Origin: Vespa crabro
Lineage: Eukaryota > Arthropoda > Insecta > Hymenoptera > Vespidae
Reading direction: 5' to 3'
Length of the DNA: 64,000 nucleotides
NCBI RefSeq assembly: GCF_910589235.1
Contig: NC_060969.1
Location: 1,280,001 to 1,344,000 of the forward strand
Positions 18,923 to 34,149 of this stretch are shown here, in pieces. The notes under the pieces are model-generated. The model was not told where the DNA came from. It worked only from the letters and a program-made list of their open reading frames with translations, and made no database searches. How positions within the stretch are numbered: position 1 is the first letter of the stretch; each line of letters begins with the position of its first letter. Position numbers and translations under genes: made by a program.

Positions 18923-19167
18923 TGTTGAAGCGATGCTCTCGCACATATCCAACTGCAATTTCGAATTGTTGTGGCCATTAACCACTCGCTCTAGCTAGAA
19001 CCACCGCAAACGCCAGTTCACGTAGATGGGTACTGCATCAAAACGGTACAGGAGGAAGAAGAGAAGGAGGAGAAGGAGGAGAAGGAGCTGCCGGCAAATT
19101 CAAATCGTTTCAGAATATCCGAGAATTTACAATGGAACGTCCTTGAGTTTACTCGGAGTTATATAAG

Positions 19168-19245
<78 letters not shown>

Positions 19246-19658
19246 AAGGAAAATGAAGAAATGAAAAAATTCATTATTATGTCGAATCGAAATGGTCGGC
19301 TAAACAAATTTTTATTCTTTCTTTACTTTCTTGTACAATAACAACAGTAACGGCAATAACAGACGCGACAATAACGACGGGACTACGATGTTATTTCCTT
19401 TGAAAAGTTTAATAAAAAAAAAAAATTAAAAAAAAAAAAAGAAAGAAAAAAGAATAGAAAAGAAATTAAAAAAAGGAAAAAAGAAAACAACAAAAAAGAA
19501 AGAAAGAGGGAGAATAAAAAAAAATAAGAAGTTGAGAAAACGTCGTCGCGACAAGAAGGCGGTGGTGGCTAACAGAGAGGAAGATCTCAAACTTTCCAAA
19601 GCACGCTGTGTCGACTGTAAGAGTACCGTGAAGAATGAGATAGAGAGAGAAAGAGAAA

Positions 19659-19694
<36 letters not shown>

Positions 19695-19913
19695 GGTGAA
19701 AGGAATCGAGTAGAATGGAGGGATCGTCAGGAAAGATAGGGGTTGGTTCGTTGGTTGGTCGAGAGACGCAGAAAGAGCGAATGCTGTCGTCGTTCGGAAC
19801 GAACTCTCCCGATGAAAAAGTCGTTCGAGGCGCCCGCCAGTCTGGCCAATATTTTACTATCCGCCAGTAACCTCCCTCGACCACTCTTTTCTCTCTTTCT
19901 CTTTCTCTCTCTT

Positions 19914-19975
<62 letters not shown>

Positions 19976-20164
19976 TACCTTCCCTTTTCACCGTACCCTT
20001 ACGCCAACATTATCCATCGTTTCGTTCATGCTAGCCAATCGGGAGGAAGTGGAAAAGAGTCAGGAAAAACGAAAAAGAGAAAAGAGAAAGAGAGAAAGTG
20101 AGAAAGAGAGGCGACAAAGAGAATGAGAAAGAGTGAGAAAGAGAGAGATAAGAGAGGCGACAAA

Positions 20165-20203
<39 letters not shown>

Positions 20204-20365
20204 TAGAAATAGGAGAAATAAAGTAGAAATAGGAGAAAGTGGTTAGAAATAAGAGAAAGAGAGAGAAACTGATAATAGAAATAAGAGAGTAGAAATAAGA
20301 GATAAAGTGAAAAGAAATAAGAGTAAGAAACAGATAGAAATAGATATATAGAAAGAGAGAGATAA

Positions 20366-20419
<54 letters not shown>

Positions 20420-20962
20420 AACAGAAGAAACTGCAAACTATTCTCGCACATTTATTCCTCTTTTTCGATAAGATAGTCCTCCCAAAATTTCTCAACTTTG
20501 TATCTTTTAAGATATTTGTAAAATAGGTAAAGAAAATAAAATATAAAACATTTACTTCTGATAACGCGAGTTTGAAGTTTTACACTTTGTTTCTGTTTTT
20601 GTTGGATACGCATAATTTATACGATGAAAATAAAACACTCGATCGATCTTCTCGATCAGACTCTTTCGATATTCACTTTCATGGACGGAATCGATACCAA
20701 ACACGAAGTCTTTTATCCCAATTTGTTGTATACTGTAAAACGGTTTTTTTTTTCTTTTTTTCTACGTTAAGTTAATAATCATTATGTAAATCAACGTATC
20801 GTTTACTTATTCATTAATCCTCGAACGTACATATAACATATTATTAATGCAATATGATGGCATATTAATAATCAATTTAATGTAATATTTCCTTTAACAA
20901 ATATCATGATAACGTAATCGTACCATATTATTCTCGCTCGGCTGTTTGCTTAATTTAATTTA

Positions 20963-21000
<38 letters not shown>
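17431..21000. other. Gene-free region dominated by (GA)n/(CT)n tracts
   Basis: (GA)n or (CT)n tracts near 18238-18268, 18524-18550, 18674-18722, 18870-18915, 19190-19241, 19662-19688, 19918-19972, 20170-20201 and 20380-20416, then (TA)n at 20966-21008. GC-richer blocks between them at 18350-18520, 18930-19150 and 19540-19880. Confidence 0.75.
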
Positions 21001-21013
<13 letters not shown>

Positions 21014-21435
21014 TACTAGTGGAGATACGAAGGAAAATCATTGATTATGCTAGTTAATCCGATAGAATATCTTCGGAAGCAAATATTTCAAAATTATTTT
21101 CTCTTTCTATATAATCTTTGTTATTAAAAGGAAAAAGAAAAAAAAATATATGATATCTCGACAAACCATTACGCTTTCCAATTATGTCCGATCAACTTCG
21201 ATGACTCCCGTGAGATATAAAGTATAGATATACGTTCGCGGCATGAAATTACGTCGCTTGCAGAGATATATCCTCGAGGAACTGACAACACGCTGGGTGG
21301 GGCAGCCTTAAAATGACGTGGGTATATCCGAGATATTTACAGGTGCGTGTCCACCTGCGTGTGCTTGCAGGAACGGAGTCACGCCATCTCCGGAAAGGCC
21401 GATGTAACCTCGAAAAAGAGAAGCGAGTTTATCGC

Positions 21436-21495
<60 letters not shown>

Positions 21496-22919
21496 CTTTA
21501 CGAGAATTGATTCTCCACCCCGATTTCTCTTTATCACAGGCGTCGGTCATTCATGAGTTCCACGAATACACCATCCATTGATTGCGACACACTTGAAAAC
21601 CATTTAAATATTCTATTATTCTACGTCACGTGATTATGAGTGACAAAATGGACGAATTCGGCCATATTCAATTATAAAAGAAGATAATATCAAATTTTAT
21701 TTATATTTTCGAAATATATATATATATATAGAATCTCAAATTAGTAAAAATTAGTAAAAAAAAGAATAAAAAAGACAAAGATTTAATAATGAATAAAAAA
21801 AAAAGAAGTAACGTATATTATGTATATTAGATTGAACTGTATAAGTAATGTCTAAATTTTGAATAAAAAATATTATTGTTATTTCTTTAGAAATAAAATA
21901 TTAACACTATTTTTATTATTATTTCATTCGATAAAATTGTTAGTATTTTGTATCTAAATAAAACAATAACATTTAAATAAATAAGACTTATATATCAACA
22001 ATAGTATAGTATTAAATTGATAAATAAGTAATGTGTCGGAATTTTCAATCAAAAATATTAAATTCAAATAGAGAAAGTATATTTTTTTGTACTTATCTAT
22101 ATAATAAAGAACTAAAAATGTCGGGACTAATTATTATCCAACTTATATATAATTATTAAATTAAAAGAAAATTAGTCTCTCTCTCAAATACGTCGACGAC
22201 ACCATTGTTTCTCATCTTGGTGTTCGTTCTATCCCACACGATTCAGACTTATCGCGGATTATATTCGCTAATGACCAAGGTAGGACCTTTATACTCCTTT
22301 TAACGCAACGTTTTATCACGCAACAACAGCCAAGTTGAACGCATATAAATGTAAATATGCATACACATTTATATATACATTTATATATACATAAGCAAAT
22401 GATGAATCGATTCTCTTTGATAAGAAGAAAAATTTCACGTGAATTAGTCTCGATTTAAGTCGATAAATCATTACATTTTGTATTTTCGTTTTTGTTCAAT
22501 GTATCTTGAAACGATATAGATTAATAAATAGAGAGAGACAGAAAGAGAGAGAAACAGAGAGAAAGAGAGAGAGAGAGAGAGAGAATGTTCGAAAAGAAAA
22601 AAATGATCATTATCATCGTTTTGTATAAAACGATTATAAATTAAGAGATCAATTGAATATCTTCTTAGTTAAAAAAATAAAAAAAAAAAAAAAAAATAAA
22701 AAAATAAAAAAAAAACAAGAAAAATACGGAGTGTTCCATAAGGAAAATTAAATATCATTAAACTTCCGGTTTTTACCGGAAGTCGGATTTTCTATCACGT
22801 ACTATTAAAATATTTTACATGTGAAATCATACAATTTTTTTTAACCAATTCTTTTTTTTTAGTTCTACTACTCCTAACAAATAAGATATTCAACTGGCCC
22901 TTAATTCATAATCAACTAG

Positions 22920-22985
<66 letters not shown>

Positions 22986-23300
22986 CTCCTCTTTCCCTCT
23001 CTGTCTCTTTCTTTCTCTCTTGCAAAGTTGCCCTCGTAGATTTCACGCTGCTCGGAGATTACACGGCCGAGATGAAACTTTCCGCTGAGTTTCTCGATCG
23101 TTTTGTGCGAAGCTTCGATGTAAAGTAGATCCAGGATTGTGATTACGCGCAGGAGCCAAAAGCTTCTCCTCTCCCGTGGGATTAATTTAACAATCGGGTC
23201 GCTAGTAATTTCACTTGGAAGTACGGCGAAACAAATTAACAAACTTTACGTTTCTTATATCATCGTGAAAATGATTCTTCTTATTCTCTATATATATACA

Positions 23301-23338
<38 letters not shown>

Positions 23339-23909
23339 CACATACACATATATGTAGGGATATATTACATAACTAACGTTCCGATGTAATCTCGAATCGT
23401 GGAGTCGAATTACTACAGAGGTGGTACTTCTATAACATAGGAGATACGTTCCATGTTATATGAGTCATATTAGATTATATTATTTCCATATCATTGTAGG
23501 GTGATATTTTTTTTTTTTTTGTCTTTTTTTCTATGAACGATGAAACTTCGTCCTCGAATATATTTTTATATCATCAGAATCAACAGAGAAATTTAAAGCG
23601 ATTATATGAGTTATATAAAATACCTTGTACAGTTATTTAATACGAATCCCTTTTTCGTTCTTATGTTATACGAACACCAGTTACAATTTTGGTATTATGT
23701 TATACAGTACATAGAACCCTTATATGAACCTGCATCATAAAGGGATTCTACTGTATTACAGCTCATCGAATAATTACCGTAGAACTATTCTTATAGTCGG
23801 GCATAGTATTATAACAATGTAATATAATGAAAATATAATAGAACGTATATTATAATAATATTACAATATTTAAAGTAAAAATATAAACAAATGAAACGAA
23901 AAAAGAAAT

Positions 23910-23959
<50 letters not shown>

Positions 23960-24763
23960 AGAGAATAAAAAATAAAGCGAATCTATCATGCTCTAATATT
24001 CATGAATTTCAGGATATTATGGAGGACTTCATTGTATTACAATTAGTCCATCTATAATATTTAAAGAATAATATTGTACTATCGAAAAAAGAAAAATAGA
24101 GAAATGAAACGAAAAAAAAAAAAAGAAAAAACAAAACGAAACGAAATGAAACGAAATACAAAAAAAAACAATGGAATAAAGGATATCTATAGGATATTCT
24201 TGAATTTAGGTCGATAAATTCGTCTAACCATCGATAGATGAAAGTTTGTGAAACGGAAGACATCGGTATTGCCCGGGCAATACTAATTTTACAGTAACAA
24301 TCTATTCTTCTTCTAGACACATCATACAATCGAACATCACGAAGGCAATATCTGTTTGGAACTACGCGACACAACGGAGACGACGGAGACGATGACGACG
24401 GAGACGATGAAGACGATGGAGACGACGAAGACAACGACGACTACTTGTCTTTGGAAAATTGGAAAACTATTGATTGCCCGAGGAGACAACAGCAAATCGA
24501 CATGTCCAACCCGCCGACAAAAGAGCCCGACCACCATTACGAAAGTTCAATGGTGGAAACACTACGACGCCTTTGGCAATTTAATACTCGTCGCGATTTA
24601 ATACTGACCTAACGATTGATTCGCTAACGTTATCTAAGAAACTCGACAAAGTCGATCAAATATTTCATTAAAAAGATTATATATATGTATATATTTGATT
24701 TAATGAGATATATATTTTTTTATATCCATGTATTTTTTTCAGTAATTTGATGTCATCAATATA

Positions 24764-24842
<79 letters not shown>

Positions 24843-25360
24843 CATATTATGTATCCACAATTTTATCTTTTCGCGATCCTATATATTCTATAATAAAAAA
24901 ATATAAAATAATGTTAATAATTTCTAAAATGAAAATAATGAAAATAATAAAAACTAAATAATAAAAATTTAATGTTATGAAAATAAAAAATAAAACCGTG
25001 TTAAAATAGACATATATATATATATATATTCTTTCGTATTGAAATAAATATTAAAAATTTATCATCGAGAATTTATCATAGAATATATGATAAACAAATA
25101 AAATAGAAAAGCTGTTGGGCTTCATTGATCTTCGTAAAGTAAAATACTTCAATATTTAACGCATGACCCAGGAGAATCACTGATGTGAACCTGAACTAAA
25201 TTTTTCAGGATCTATTAAAAAAGTTACAAAGATTTCATTCATGACATTTACTGTATAACAAGAATAAAACTCTATAATAAGCAATAAGTCTAATATAAAA
25301 AGTACGACAATGAATTATCTCCGTATATCTTATCTCCCAATAAATTAAATTGCCTATATA

Positions 25361-25408
<48 letters not shown>

Positions 25409-25860
25409 ATATATATAACAATATATTACATATGAAACCGAATTTCTCTTACATACAATATATTATTAAAAGAAAAAATGTTCTAATGTTACTAACACAT
25501 TCTAACATTTTTCACTGCAGACGAACAAAAAGATTAATCACAATCTAAATAATAATAATAACAATAATCAAATTAATAATAATAATAAAAAAAAAATCGC
25601 ATCTTTACAAAGATGAAATAATAACAATCGTAACAAATTTCTCATTAAAAAAGTAAATAAATAAAAAAATAAAATCAACAAAGTAAAAACTTCCAACAAT
25701 GCTTGCCCACTAATTGTAAATGAATACGACGATATATTAAACAATATATTACATATGAAAAACGAATGTCTTTTGTACATAGAGAATTTTACTATCATAT
25801 ATATAAATATATGCATATATCGTACAAACACATATATAAACATATATATATATATAATAG
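21001..25860. other. Gene-free region with islands and microsatellites
   Basis: (TA)n at 21439-21494, (CT)n at 22922-22983, (GA)n at 23912-23952, (ATT)n at 24768-24841, (TA)n at 25365-25405. GC-richer unique blocks at 21180-21440, 22185-22340, 23020-23240 and 24180-24620; the last includes an imperfect GACGGAGAC/GACGATGA minisatellite at about 24378-24440. Confidence 0.7.
22762..22783. promoter_or_regulatory. Inverted pair of ETS-type sites
   Basis: ACTTCCGGT (22762-22770) and ACCGGAAGT (22775-22783) are exact inverse copies around TTTT. ACCGGAAGT is the consensus ETS-factor binding sequence. Function not shown. Confidence 0.4.
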
Positions 25861-26260
25861 TTTCATCTCCATGCTATATGGTCCACATAGTCGTCGTCAT
25901 GGTGGTCCATTCTAATATTCATGCGGGCCGCAGTGCAGGCGGAAGGCAAAGCCTCCTCCTTTCTTTTCTTTCTTCCTTTCCTTCTCATCCTTTTGTTTCC
26001 TCTATCTTTTCCTCTCTTTCTCCCTCTTTCACTCTCTTTTCCTTTCCTTCTCTCTCTTTCTATTTCTCTCTCTCTCTCTATATATATATCTCTTTTTCTT
26101 GTCTTCCTCTTAGCTGCAGAGCACTGCCGAAAAAAGGCAGACTCAATCGGCGACGGGATAATTCAAGGATACGACTCGAAAGAACGCAGACTCCTACTCC
26201 CTTCTTCTCCTCCTCTCGACGGGCCGATCCATCCAACCCCTGCCCCTCTACCACTCTCCA

Positions 26261-26327
<67 letters not shown>

Positions 26328-27661
26328 ATCTTTCCCCACCCTTTCACCGTTCATAGTCATCGTACTGGAATTTAATAATTCAGCCTATAGCATAAAAGTT
26401 ACAAAAGGCCATTGTCACCGTGGCAATACTGGCAAGGAGACGACTGTTTTAAAATGCAGTCAGTCGATTCTCTCTCTCTCTCTCTCTCTCTCCCTCTCTA
26501 CTCTCTCTCCATCTTTCTTTCTTTCTCTCTACATACACAAAGTCGTCCTTGATATTTTCCATTGTCCCTAAAAGTAAGTCTCCTCTTGAAGTATCATAAT
26601 AACATATATTGTCTTTCCACACATTAATAATAATTTCAAGTTGGATGAAAGTGTCATGGGTTCCTTATTTATCGACGAAAAAATATATATATATATATAT
26701 ATATATATGTGTATGTAAATAGGGGGAAATTCTTCCATAACTTCTATATCTATCTTATTCTCTTATTCATAGTGAATATTACCTTGAGTTTAACGCGTGG
26801 GTGAACGTAGGTGAGGCATACAGTTTTTTCTTCTTTTTTCTTTCTCTTTTTTTTTTCCTTTTCTTAGATAAATTATGATGGGGTAGATAGGTAGGTTGAA
26901 AAGGTAATCGAAGCTCAAGACACGGATTACTAACGTATGAATCATTCTCTAATTGCATGTGCTAACGTAATGTAGGATATATCTGACAATGTGAAATTGA
27001 TGGAAATGTTTGTGTCATAAATTCAATGATTTTTTTTAATGTCTTGAAAGAATATTATCACATATATAATAATATTATCAATATTATACTATTATTATTT
27101 CTCTCTCCCTTCCTCTCCTCTCTCTCTTTCTCTCTCTAATGTTAATACATATATACATATATATATTTATAATACTATAAATAGTAGATTTATTATAACA
27201 TAGATAATGTCTATATATGTATATAGTATAAGTATACTACAATATTAATTATATTATATATCAAATAATATAATTCTACATGTGTGTTTTAAATATTAAC
27301 CCCTTATTACATAATTAACATTGAAAATATTTATTAAAAAATATTTGAAAAATATTCAAAGCAACTTCTCATTGTTAATATTTTAAAGGAGAAAAAAAAA
27401 TGAAAGAGAGAAAAAAAAAATTCCTTGTATTCATCCATATTACAAAGTAATATTTGTTATCGAACGAATTATATTAGACATACTTTTTTTTTTCTACGAG
27501 ACTCGATGAAAAATTAAAATTATTAATATTATACGTTACGTTCTATACATCACGTAACATTAAACATTAATATGTATTATATAATATTATAATTTCACGA
27601 TCACATTTAAGGGCTGATGACAAGAATAAAACATGTATACCTACACGTATACATATGTACG

Positions 27662-27732
<71 letters not shown>

Positions 27733-28097
27733 GAGAGTGAAGAGGATATAGGTAAGTGATAAAGTACATAAACGCCGTAGGTAAGTCTTGAAACAATCTC
27801 ATTCTCGCGATGCATCTCGTCTTACATGCACTTAACCAAAGCTCGTAAACAATAAACCGAGGAAGATCGTAGCGCGAAAGTAGGAGGTAGGATCGTAAGT
27901 CGAATGGATGTGACAAGACGAGAGTTGGCAAATGTTACCAGAGGTGTCAGTCGACATTCCCGAGATTCCTACCACCTGCCACGATCCGCTTCGATTTACC
28001 TCACCTGCCTTTACTATTGCTGCAATGCACCAGAATGCAATCATTCTACTCTCATGATTGCTTTTATAAAACTTTCGTGATTTCTTATCTTCGAATC
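25861..28097. other. Gene-free region with GC-richer blocks
   Basis: (CT)n at about 26266-26323 and 26469-26492, (TA)n at 27676-27728. Unique GC-richer blocks at 25870-25970, 26100-26260 and 27740-28060; the last has two CACCTGCC boxes at 27973 and 28002. No exon supported. Confidence 0.65.
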
Positions 28098-28440
28098 GAT
28101 TATGATAGATTATTCGTGATTTACTATAAATAATATTCTTTTTTTTTTCTTTCTTTTCAACGAAACTACATTACAAAAACTAAACTAACTATTCTAAAAA
28201 GTAAAACTAATCTTCTAACAGATTATAATAGATTATTAGTAATTTACTGCTTTTTCGTTTTGTCCATTTTTTTTTTCTTTCTTTTCAACGAAACTACATT
28301 AAAAAACTAAACTAACTATTCTAGAAAGCTAATTTTTTAACATAGATTATAATAGATAATTTGTGATTTATTATAGATAATATTCTTTTTTTATTTTATT
28401 TTTCAACGAAATTACATTGCAAAACAAAACTAAAATATTT
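28098..28440. repeat. Three diverged tandem copies of a ~123-bp unit
   Basis: Units start at 28098, 28221 and 28345 with GATTATRATAGAT and share the core CTTTTCAACGAAACTACATT and the sequence AAACTAAACTAACTATTCT in the first two. The third copy is truncated near 28440. Not coding. Confidence 0.8.
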
Positions 28441-30867
28441 TTTATATTAACATAATATTTCTTTGTCCAAAAAATATATACTATTATATAATGTATATAG
28501 ATTTTTTTTAATACTATATTTATAATATAATATATAAAAAAATATTATTATTATTATTATTACTATTATATTAATTAAATCGCAAATCATTCATTAATTT
28601 AATATATTTATTTTCGAACCAATACTTGAACAAGAATAATTAAATTTTTGTAATAATACTCTATACTATAACGCATGATTTATAATTTAGTTCTTGGAAC
28701 AGTTAATTAATTTTTTAATTAGTTTAGTTGTACAGTATTTGTAATGTATATGTATAGTATATAATGTGATTTATGATTAAGTTTATAATAATAGTATTTC
28801 TTTGGAATAAAAATATTGTTTTATAATACTCTATAAACAATATAATATTATTATACTGAAATAATACAGTATAATGTATTATACTGTAAATAAAATATTG
28901 TAACATATTGTAACATAGTATATTGGATTTATACAGTATATTATATTATTTATTCCATAATAGTATAATATTATTAATAGAATAAATTTTTTTTTTCTTT
29001 AAGAATAAAAATAGCATACGAAATTATAATTTTTATTATAATTTAATAAAATAAAAAAATCCCCCCGAAATTATTTGCACATATTAATATTAATTATTTG
29101 CACAAATTAATGTACATAATTATGCAATACAAAATACACGCGTATATATTTTTAAGAATCAAAAATTTAACGCGATGAATCTACTAACATTTTACTTTAG
29201 AATTGAAATGTAGACTTTTACTTTATACGAAAAGAAAATATTCGATCGTCGATTAACTTTCACAGGAATATATAAATATAAATAAACTTCTTGCCTCGAT
29301 GTCCTCGATTTAAATCCCTCAGATACACGCACGGTCGAGTACACGTGAATGATGCATAGACATCTAAAATACACACACACATAAACACACACACACACAC
29401 TATATTCGCGTGACAAAGTCGAAAAGAACGTTCTAAAATATTTCAACAAAAGCGAACGTTTCTCTTCGAGTAAATGATAAAAAGAGAATCTTTATGAACT
29501 TGTACTATGAAAGTTACGTCGATAGAAACAAAAATTATAATAATATCTACGTATTTGTATATCCAATGAAGACATGTTTTTTCATTCATTTTCTATCTCT
29601 TTTTAGTTCTCCATCCAACCCCTTTTTTACCCAAAAAAAAAAAAAACGAATAAGAAAATTTATTCAAGAAACGTGTACGTTCATACAAAATCGTGCTAAA
29701 CATAATTAATCTCATCGATTCGATAAATATAACAACAAAAAAAAAAAAGAGATTCAATCTTGAAATTAATTTCGAGTTACAGGAATATATCTAAAATCAA
29801 ATTAAACTATAATTTCTGTATAATCTAATAAACTTTATTCGTTTAATTATAGTTCATATTTGAATAATTTTATTTTTAATATAGAAATTAAATTATAAAG
29901 AAAAAAAATGAGAGCATGTAATTTAAATTTAAAATCATTCGTATAATAAGAATAATATTAGAATAATATTAGAACTAAGAAATATATTTAAAAAATTTAT
30001 ACGAGTTCATAAAAAATTAACTTATTTATATATATAATTTTATATATATATATATGTATTAATTCTATATATAATATCTAATTCTAAGGATATATCTTTA
30101 AATAAAATTAAATCTTAAAATAAAATTAAACCGTGAGTTTATAATGTAAAATTCGTTCGTTTAATTATGATTTTGTTTTTAGTATAAAAATAAATAATTA
30201 AAAATACAAAATAAAAAAGAAGATAAAATAAAAATTAGGTTGACATATAATTTGAAATTATCTAAAATTCTTCTTAAATATATACATATATAAAAAAAAA
30301 AATATTTCAATAACAAGGACTCTAAACATTTGTGTTGGTATAACGATATCAAATACTCGTTGATTGGTGATTATCGATACTCGTGTTGCTGTAATTATTC
30401 CACGAGATGCGGTTGCGTATCACGAACATGTGGGAAAAGTTAATCGATGCTTTTGCCTTTGGAATGAAACATACATCGATTGTAAAACGAAAGGTCTGAT
30501 AAAATGTACACGATGGACTTGTGAAATCCTGTTTGAATATGTATCCTTGAATTCTTAATTAATTGAAAACTAATCTATTTATTTCTTTTATCTTTTTTTT
30601 TTTTTTTCTATAATCATAACAAAAGATACGTAAAACTTTGTTTACGAAAAGAAATAAAAAGGAAGAAAAAAAAAGGAGACAAAAATTTCTTTCAAGACAA
30701 AATAATATAATATATATATATATATACGTTACATTGAATTTATACAAATCACATTTATCAATTACACATTACAAAATAATATATAAATATAATTTTAATA
30801 ATTCGTGATATTAAAAAAAGTTTATTTAAAAAATAAAATAAAAATAGATTTCGTATCTCTTTCGACA

Positions 30868-30937
<70 letters not shown>

Positions 30938-32616
30938 TAAAATTAATACAAATATTCAATAAATTATTCAATAATCACAAATCTCCATTATCAATTATTA
31001 CAATATATCAATGATTTAATAAGAACACATATATTGAACAATTGAAAAATATTTCCATTAGAAAAAAAAAAAAAAATCACTGGATTATCTCGCAATTGTC
31101 ATTAAAAATCCATATAAACAATTCTATCGATTTGCGTAACAAAAAGGCGAGAATTCTAACGAACGTATTGAAACGTGCTAAAAACAATACAACTAATATT
31201 AGACGTGACTTGGGGTAGTAATGGGAAAATAGTGGTCGAAGGAGGAGGAGGAGGAGGAAAAGGAAAGAGGAAAAAAAAAGGAAAATCAACGTATAGACAA
31301 TGAAAACGTCGCAGTGGGTCACGATAATGTTTATTCCACGAATAGATAACTGATTCTTTTCTATTACAGGACCGAACAATCGATATATAAGTACTTACTG
31401 CAGACATTATTACGTCAATTCTCTTATTTCGCTTTAAAATTTCAAACAAATACTCTTTTCCTTTTCTTTTCTTTCCTTTTCTTTTCTTATCTTTGCTTTT
31501 CTCTCTTTCTTTTCTTTTTCAAAGAGAAACGAAAAGAAAATAAATAAAAAAAATAATCCATTTTCTATACTAGTGTACGTGTGAAATCTGAAAATAACGG
31601 TGGCAAAGATCAACCGTGCAAAAAATATATATCGCGAGGAGGAAAAAAAAGGTGGGGAGGGGAAAGGGGAAAGAAAGAAAGAAATTGCTATTTACATCTT
31701 CCGTTGATTTCATCTAACCAATGGTTGGTTGGTTGGTTGGTTGGTTGGTTGGTTAGTTGGTTGGTTGGTTGATCGGGTTCCTTGTCAGTTTGTTTCAAAC
31801 TTTCAATTCGGCCAGAGATCGAAGCTTTCCCTCTGACAATGACAATTCGAGCTTTTCGGAACAATTGTCGAAAGTTCGAGTTGGCCAGCCGTAATGTGAA
31901 CGTACATATGTATGCATGTTGCATATACGTATATAGATGATGTATATGTATGTATATGTATGTATGCATGTATGTTCGTATGTGTATATGTATATATTTT
32001 TGAGCGAGAACGATCAACGATGCACAATTGTAGGATTCCATCAAAATGAATATTGATTTGAAAGACATTGTAACTAGAGTTAACACCTATTACACTATTT
32101 GTTATATATATATACACATATATATGTATGTACGTGTGTATGTATGTATGTATGTATGTAATACGAATGTTATTATAATTAATAGTATACGAAAATTGGA
32201 AACATATCAAACAATATTATTATTTTTATTCAATAAGTATCATAGATAAAATTCACAAACATATAATATATAGTACGATTTTTAACAATGATTAATAATT
32301 ACTTTATATTGCAAAGGATTATATTATTTATTTTGTTTTTGTACTATTTTTAATTGATAATAATATGTTTATAAATATCTTTAAATGAATTTCTAAATGA
32401 AAATAATGATATAGTTTCACATAATTCTACATAGTTATAATGTATATTCGTATATCGTAATAAATTAATTATTAATTATTAATAAAATGACTTCCTAGTA
32501 TTATATATTTATTTCTTATAACTTTGTGATATTATGGTCATTAAAAAAAAAAAAAAAAAAGCTATAAAAATAACAAAATTTTATATTAAATTTCTTTAAA
32601 ATATAAACTTCACACA

Positions 32617-32682
<66 letters not shown>

Positions 32683-33831
32683 ATAGCTTCAAAGATCCAA
32701 TGTCCTTTATAAATAGACGTAATTACGAATATATCAGTTAATTATGAACAAATTATAAGCAAAAGGAAATTCGCAATGTGCAATTGATCAGAGTGATCCT
32801 ACTAAATTCGTACATACTATCCTTTCACCAAGGGAAAATCAAAGGATAGTTTCTACCTATTTAACGTTGTTTACAAATTATGTATTGCGTTCATATACGC
32901 CATATGTGTACACATTTACTGTACGTATATACATACGAACGTATATATGTATGCATGCATATATACGCGTTAACTCGAAAGCTATGCAAATATGAAAATA
33001 AACAATTAAATATCGATAACATGTATTATTTAAATCAAGCAGTTAACTAGACGAAATTAAAAGTATCTACCACTCGTTCGAGATAATGAACCAGTTTTAC
33101 GATTGGATATTTTCATTAAGATACCTTTATACGACGACCAAACATCGTTATAATATTAATAGACGTTCGATTGATATACATACTAATACTATTCAATTTG
33201 TTTTTATATATGTAAGATGTTACGTTCGGATTAAAGACAAATAAAGCTTAATTATAGCGAATATAGTTTATAGAGTAACTAATTGAATTATTTATATAAC
33301 CTACAAAAGAAGAAAAAAAGAAAAAAAAAAGTTATGAACGTAATTACGTGTCTTATAATGTTCGTTTATGTCGATAAAAGAAAAAAGAAAAAAATAAAAA
33401 AGAAATAAAACCGTATCTTAAAATCTATACCTAAAAGTTACCCTCGTGGTAAGAAAAAAGCTGTTTGAAATCAAAAGAAAAAGTTCAATCTAAATAAATC
33501 ATCATACATGTAATAACAATATATTATATATATATATATACGCATATACGTATACAAAAAAGAAAAAGAAAAAAAAGCGAGAAAGCAAAGTGACGGAAGA
33601 AAAAAAGGCGGGCAATACAATCGCATCGTTGGAGAATCATATTATTTCGCCGAAGAACGGAATAAAATACGTGATATTTTTACGTTTTACGATTTGACCG
33701 GCTTTACCGGCGTTATTCCGTCTATTTATCAAAAAGAAAGAAAGAAAGAAAAGAAACAAAAAAAAAGAAACAAAAATATTAGCATTCTCCTCGATAGATA
33801 GATATAATGAATATAACAAAGTAAAACTTAC
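28441..33831. other. Very AT-rich gene-free region
   Basis: Mostly low-complexity AT. (TA)n at 30871-30936 and 32619-32680; (GGTT)n at 31723-31770; GC-richer blocks at 30350-30530 and 31080-31385. If the minus-strand signal-peptide exon is real, this is part of its first intron. Confidence 0.7.
31723..31770. repeat. (GGTT)n tract
   Basis: Twelve GGTT-like units with one AGTT variant. Confidence 0.9.
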
Positions 33832-33933
33832 CTCTTCGTCGAATTCAAAGTCACCGTCGAATTTTCGTTTGCACCTAGCTTCGGTGACAAGGACGAGAAG
33901 TACCGATACCAGGAATAACCAAGAAAATCTCAT
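33832..33933 (-). CDS. First coding exon of an unidentified secreted protein (partial)
   Basis: The ATG at 33933 opens 34 codons. Residues 1-19 are a typical signal peptide (MRFSWLFLVSVLLVLVTEA), followed by the acidic/basic stretch RCKRKFDGDFEFDEE. The exon ends in phase 0 at a strong donor, GAG|GTAAGT. The rest of the gene must lie further left on the minus strand; I found no following exon in 33 kb, so the first intron is either very long or holds exons I cannot recognise. A CpG-rich promoter-like island lies a few hundred bases upstream. The family is not identified. Confidence 0.6.
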
Positions 33934-33970
33934 GGTTTGTCTTCTTCTTCTACTCTTTACTTCCTACTTC

Positions 33971-34140
33971 CTTCCTTCCTTCCTTCCTTCCTTCCTTCCT
34001 TACTGACAGAAGGACAAACAATCCCTCGAAGAAACAGCACTTACCACGAATCGCGTAAAGAACGAACGAATGAACGAAGAAATGAACGAACGAACGAACG
34101 AACGAAGAAATGAACGAACGAACGAACGAACGAACGAACA
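33971..34140. repeat. (TTCC)n and (GAAC)n tetranucleotide tracts
   Basis: A TTCC tract at about 33971-34000, then interrupted GAAC/GAAT repeats at about 34060-34140. They sit in the presumed 5' untranslated region of the secreted-protein exon. Confidence 0.8.
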
Positions 34141-34149
34141 AGAGAATTC

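Noticed and set aside
22190..22291. Hydrophobic frame (PLFLILVFVLSH) ending at AAG|GTAGGA, like a signal-peptide exon
   Set aside because: No in-frame ATG and a poor upstream acceptor; a stop closes the frame shortly upstream.
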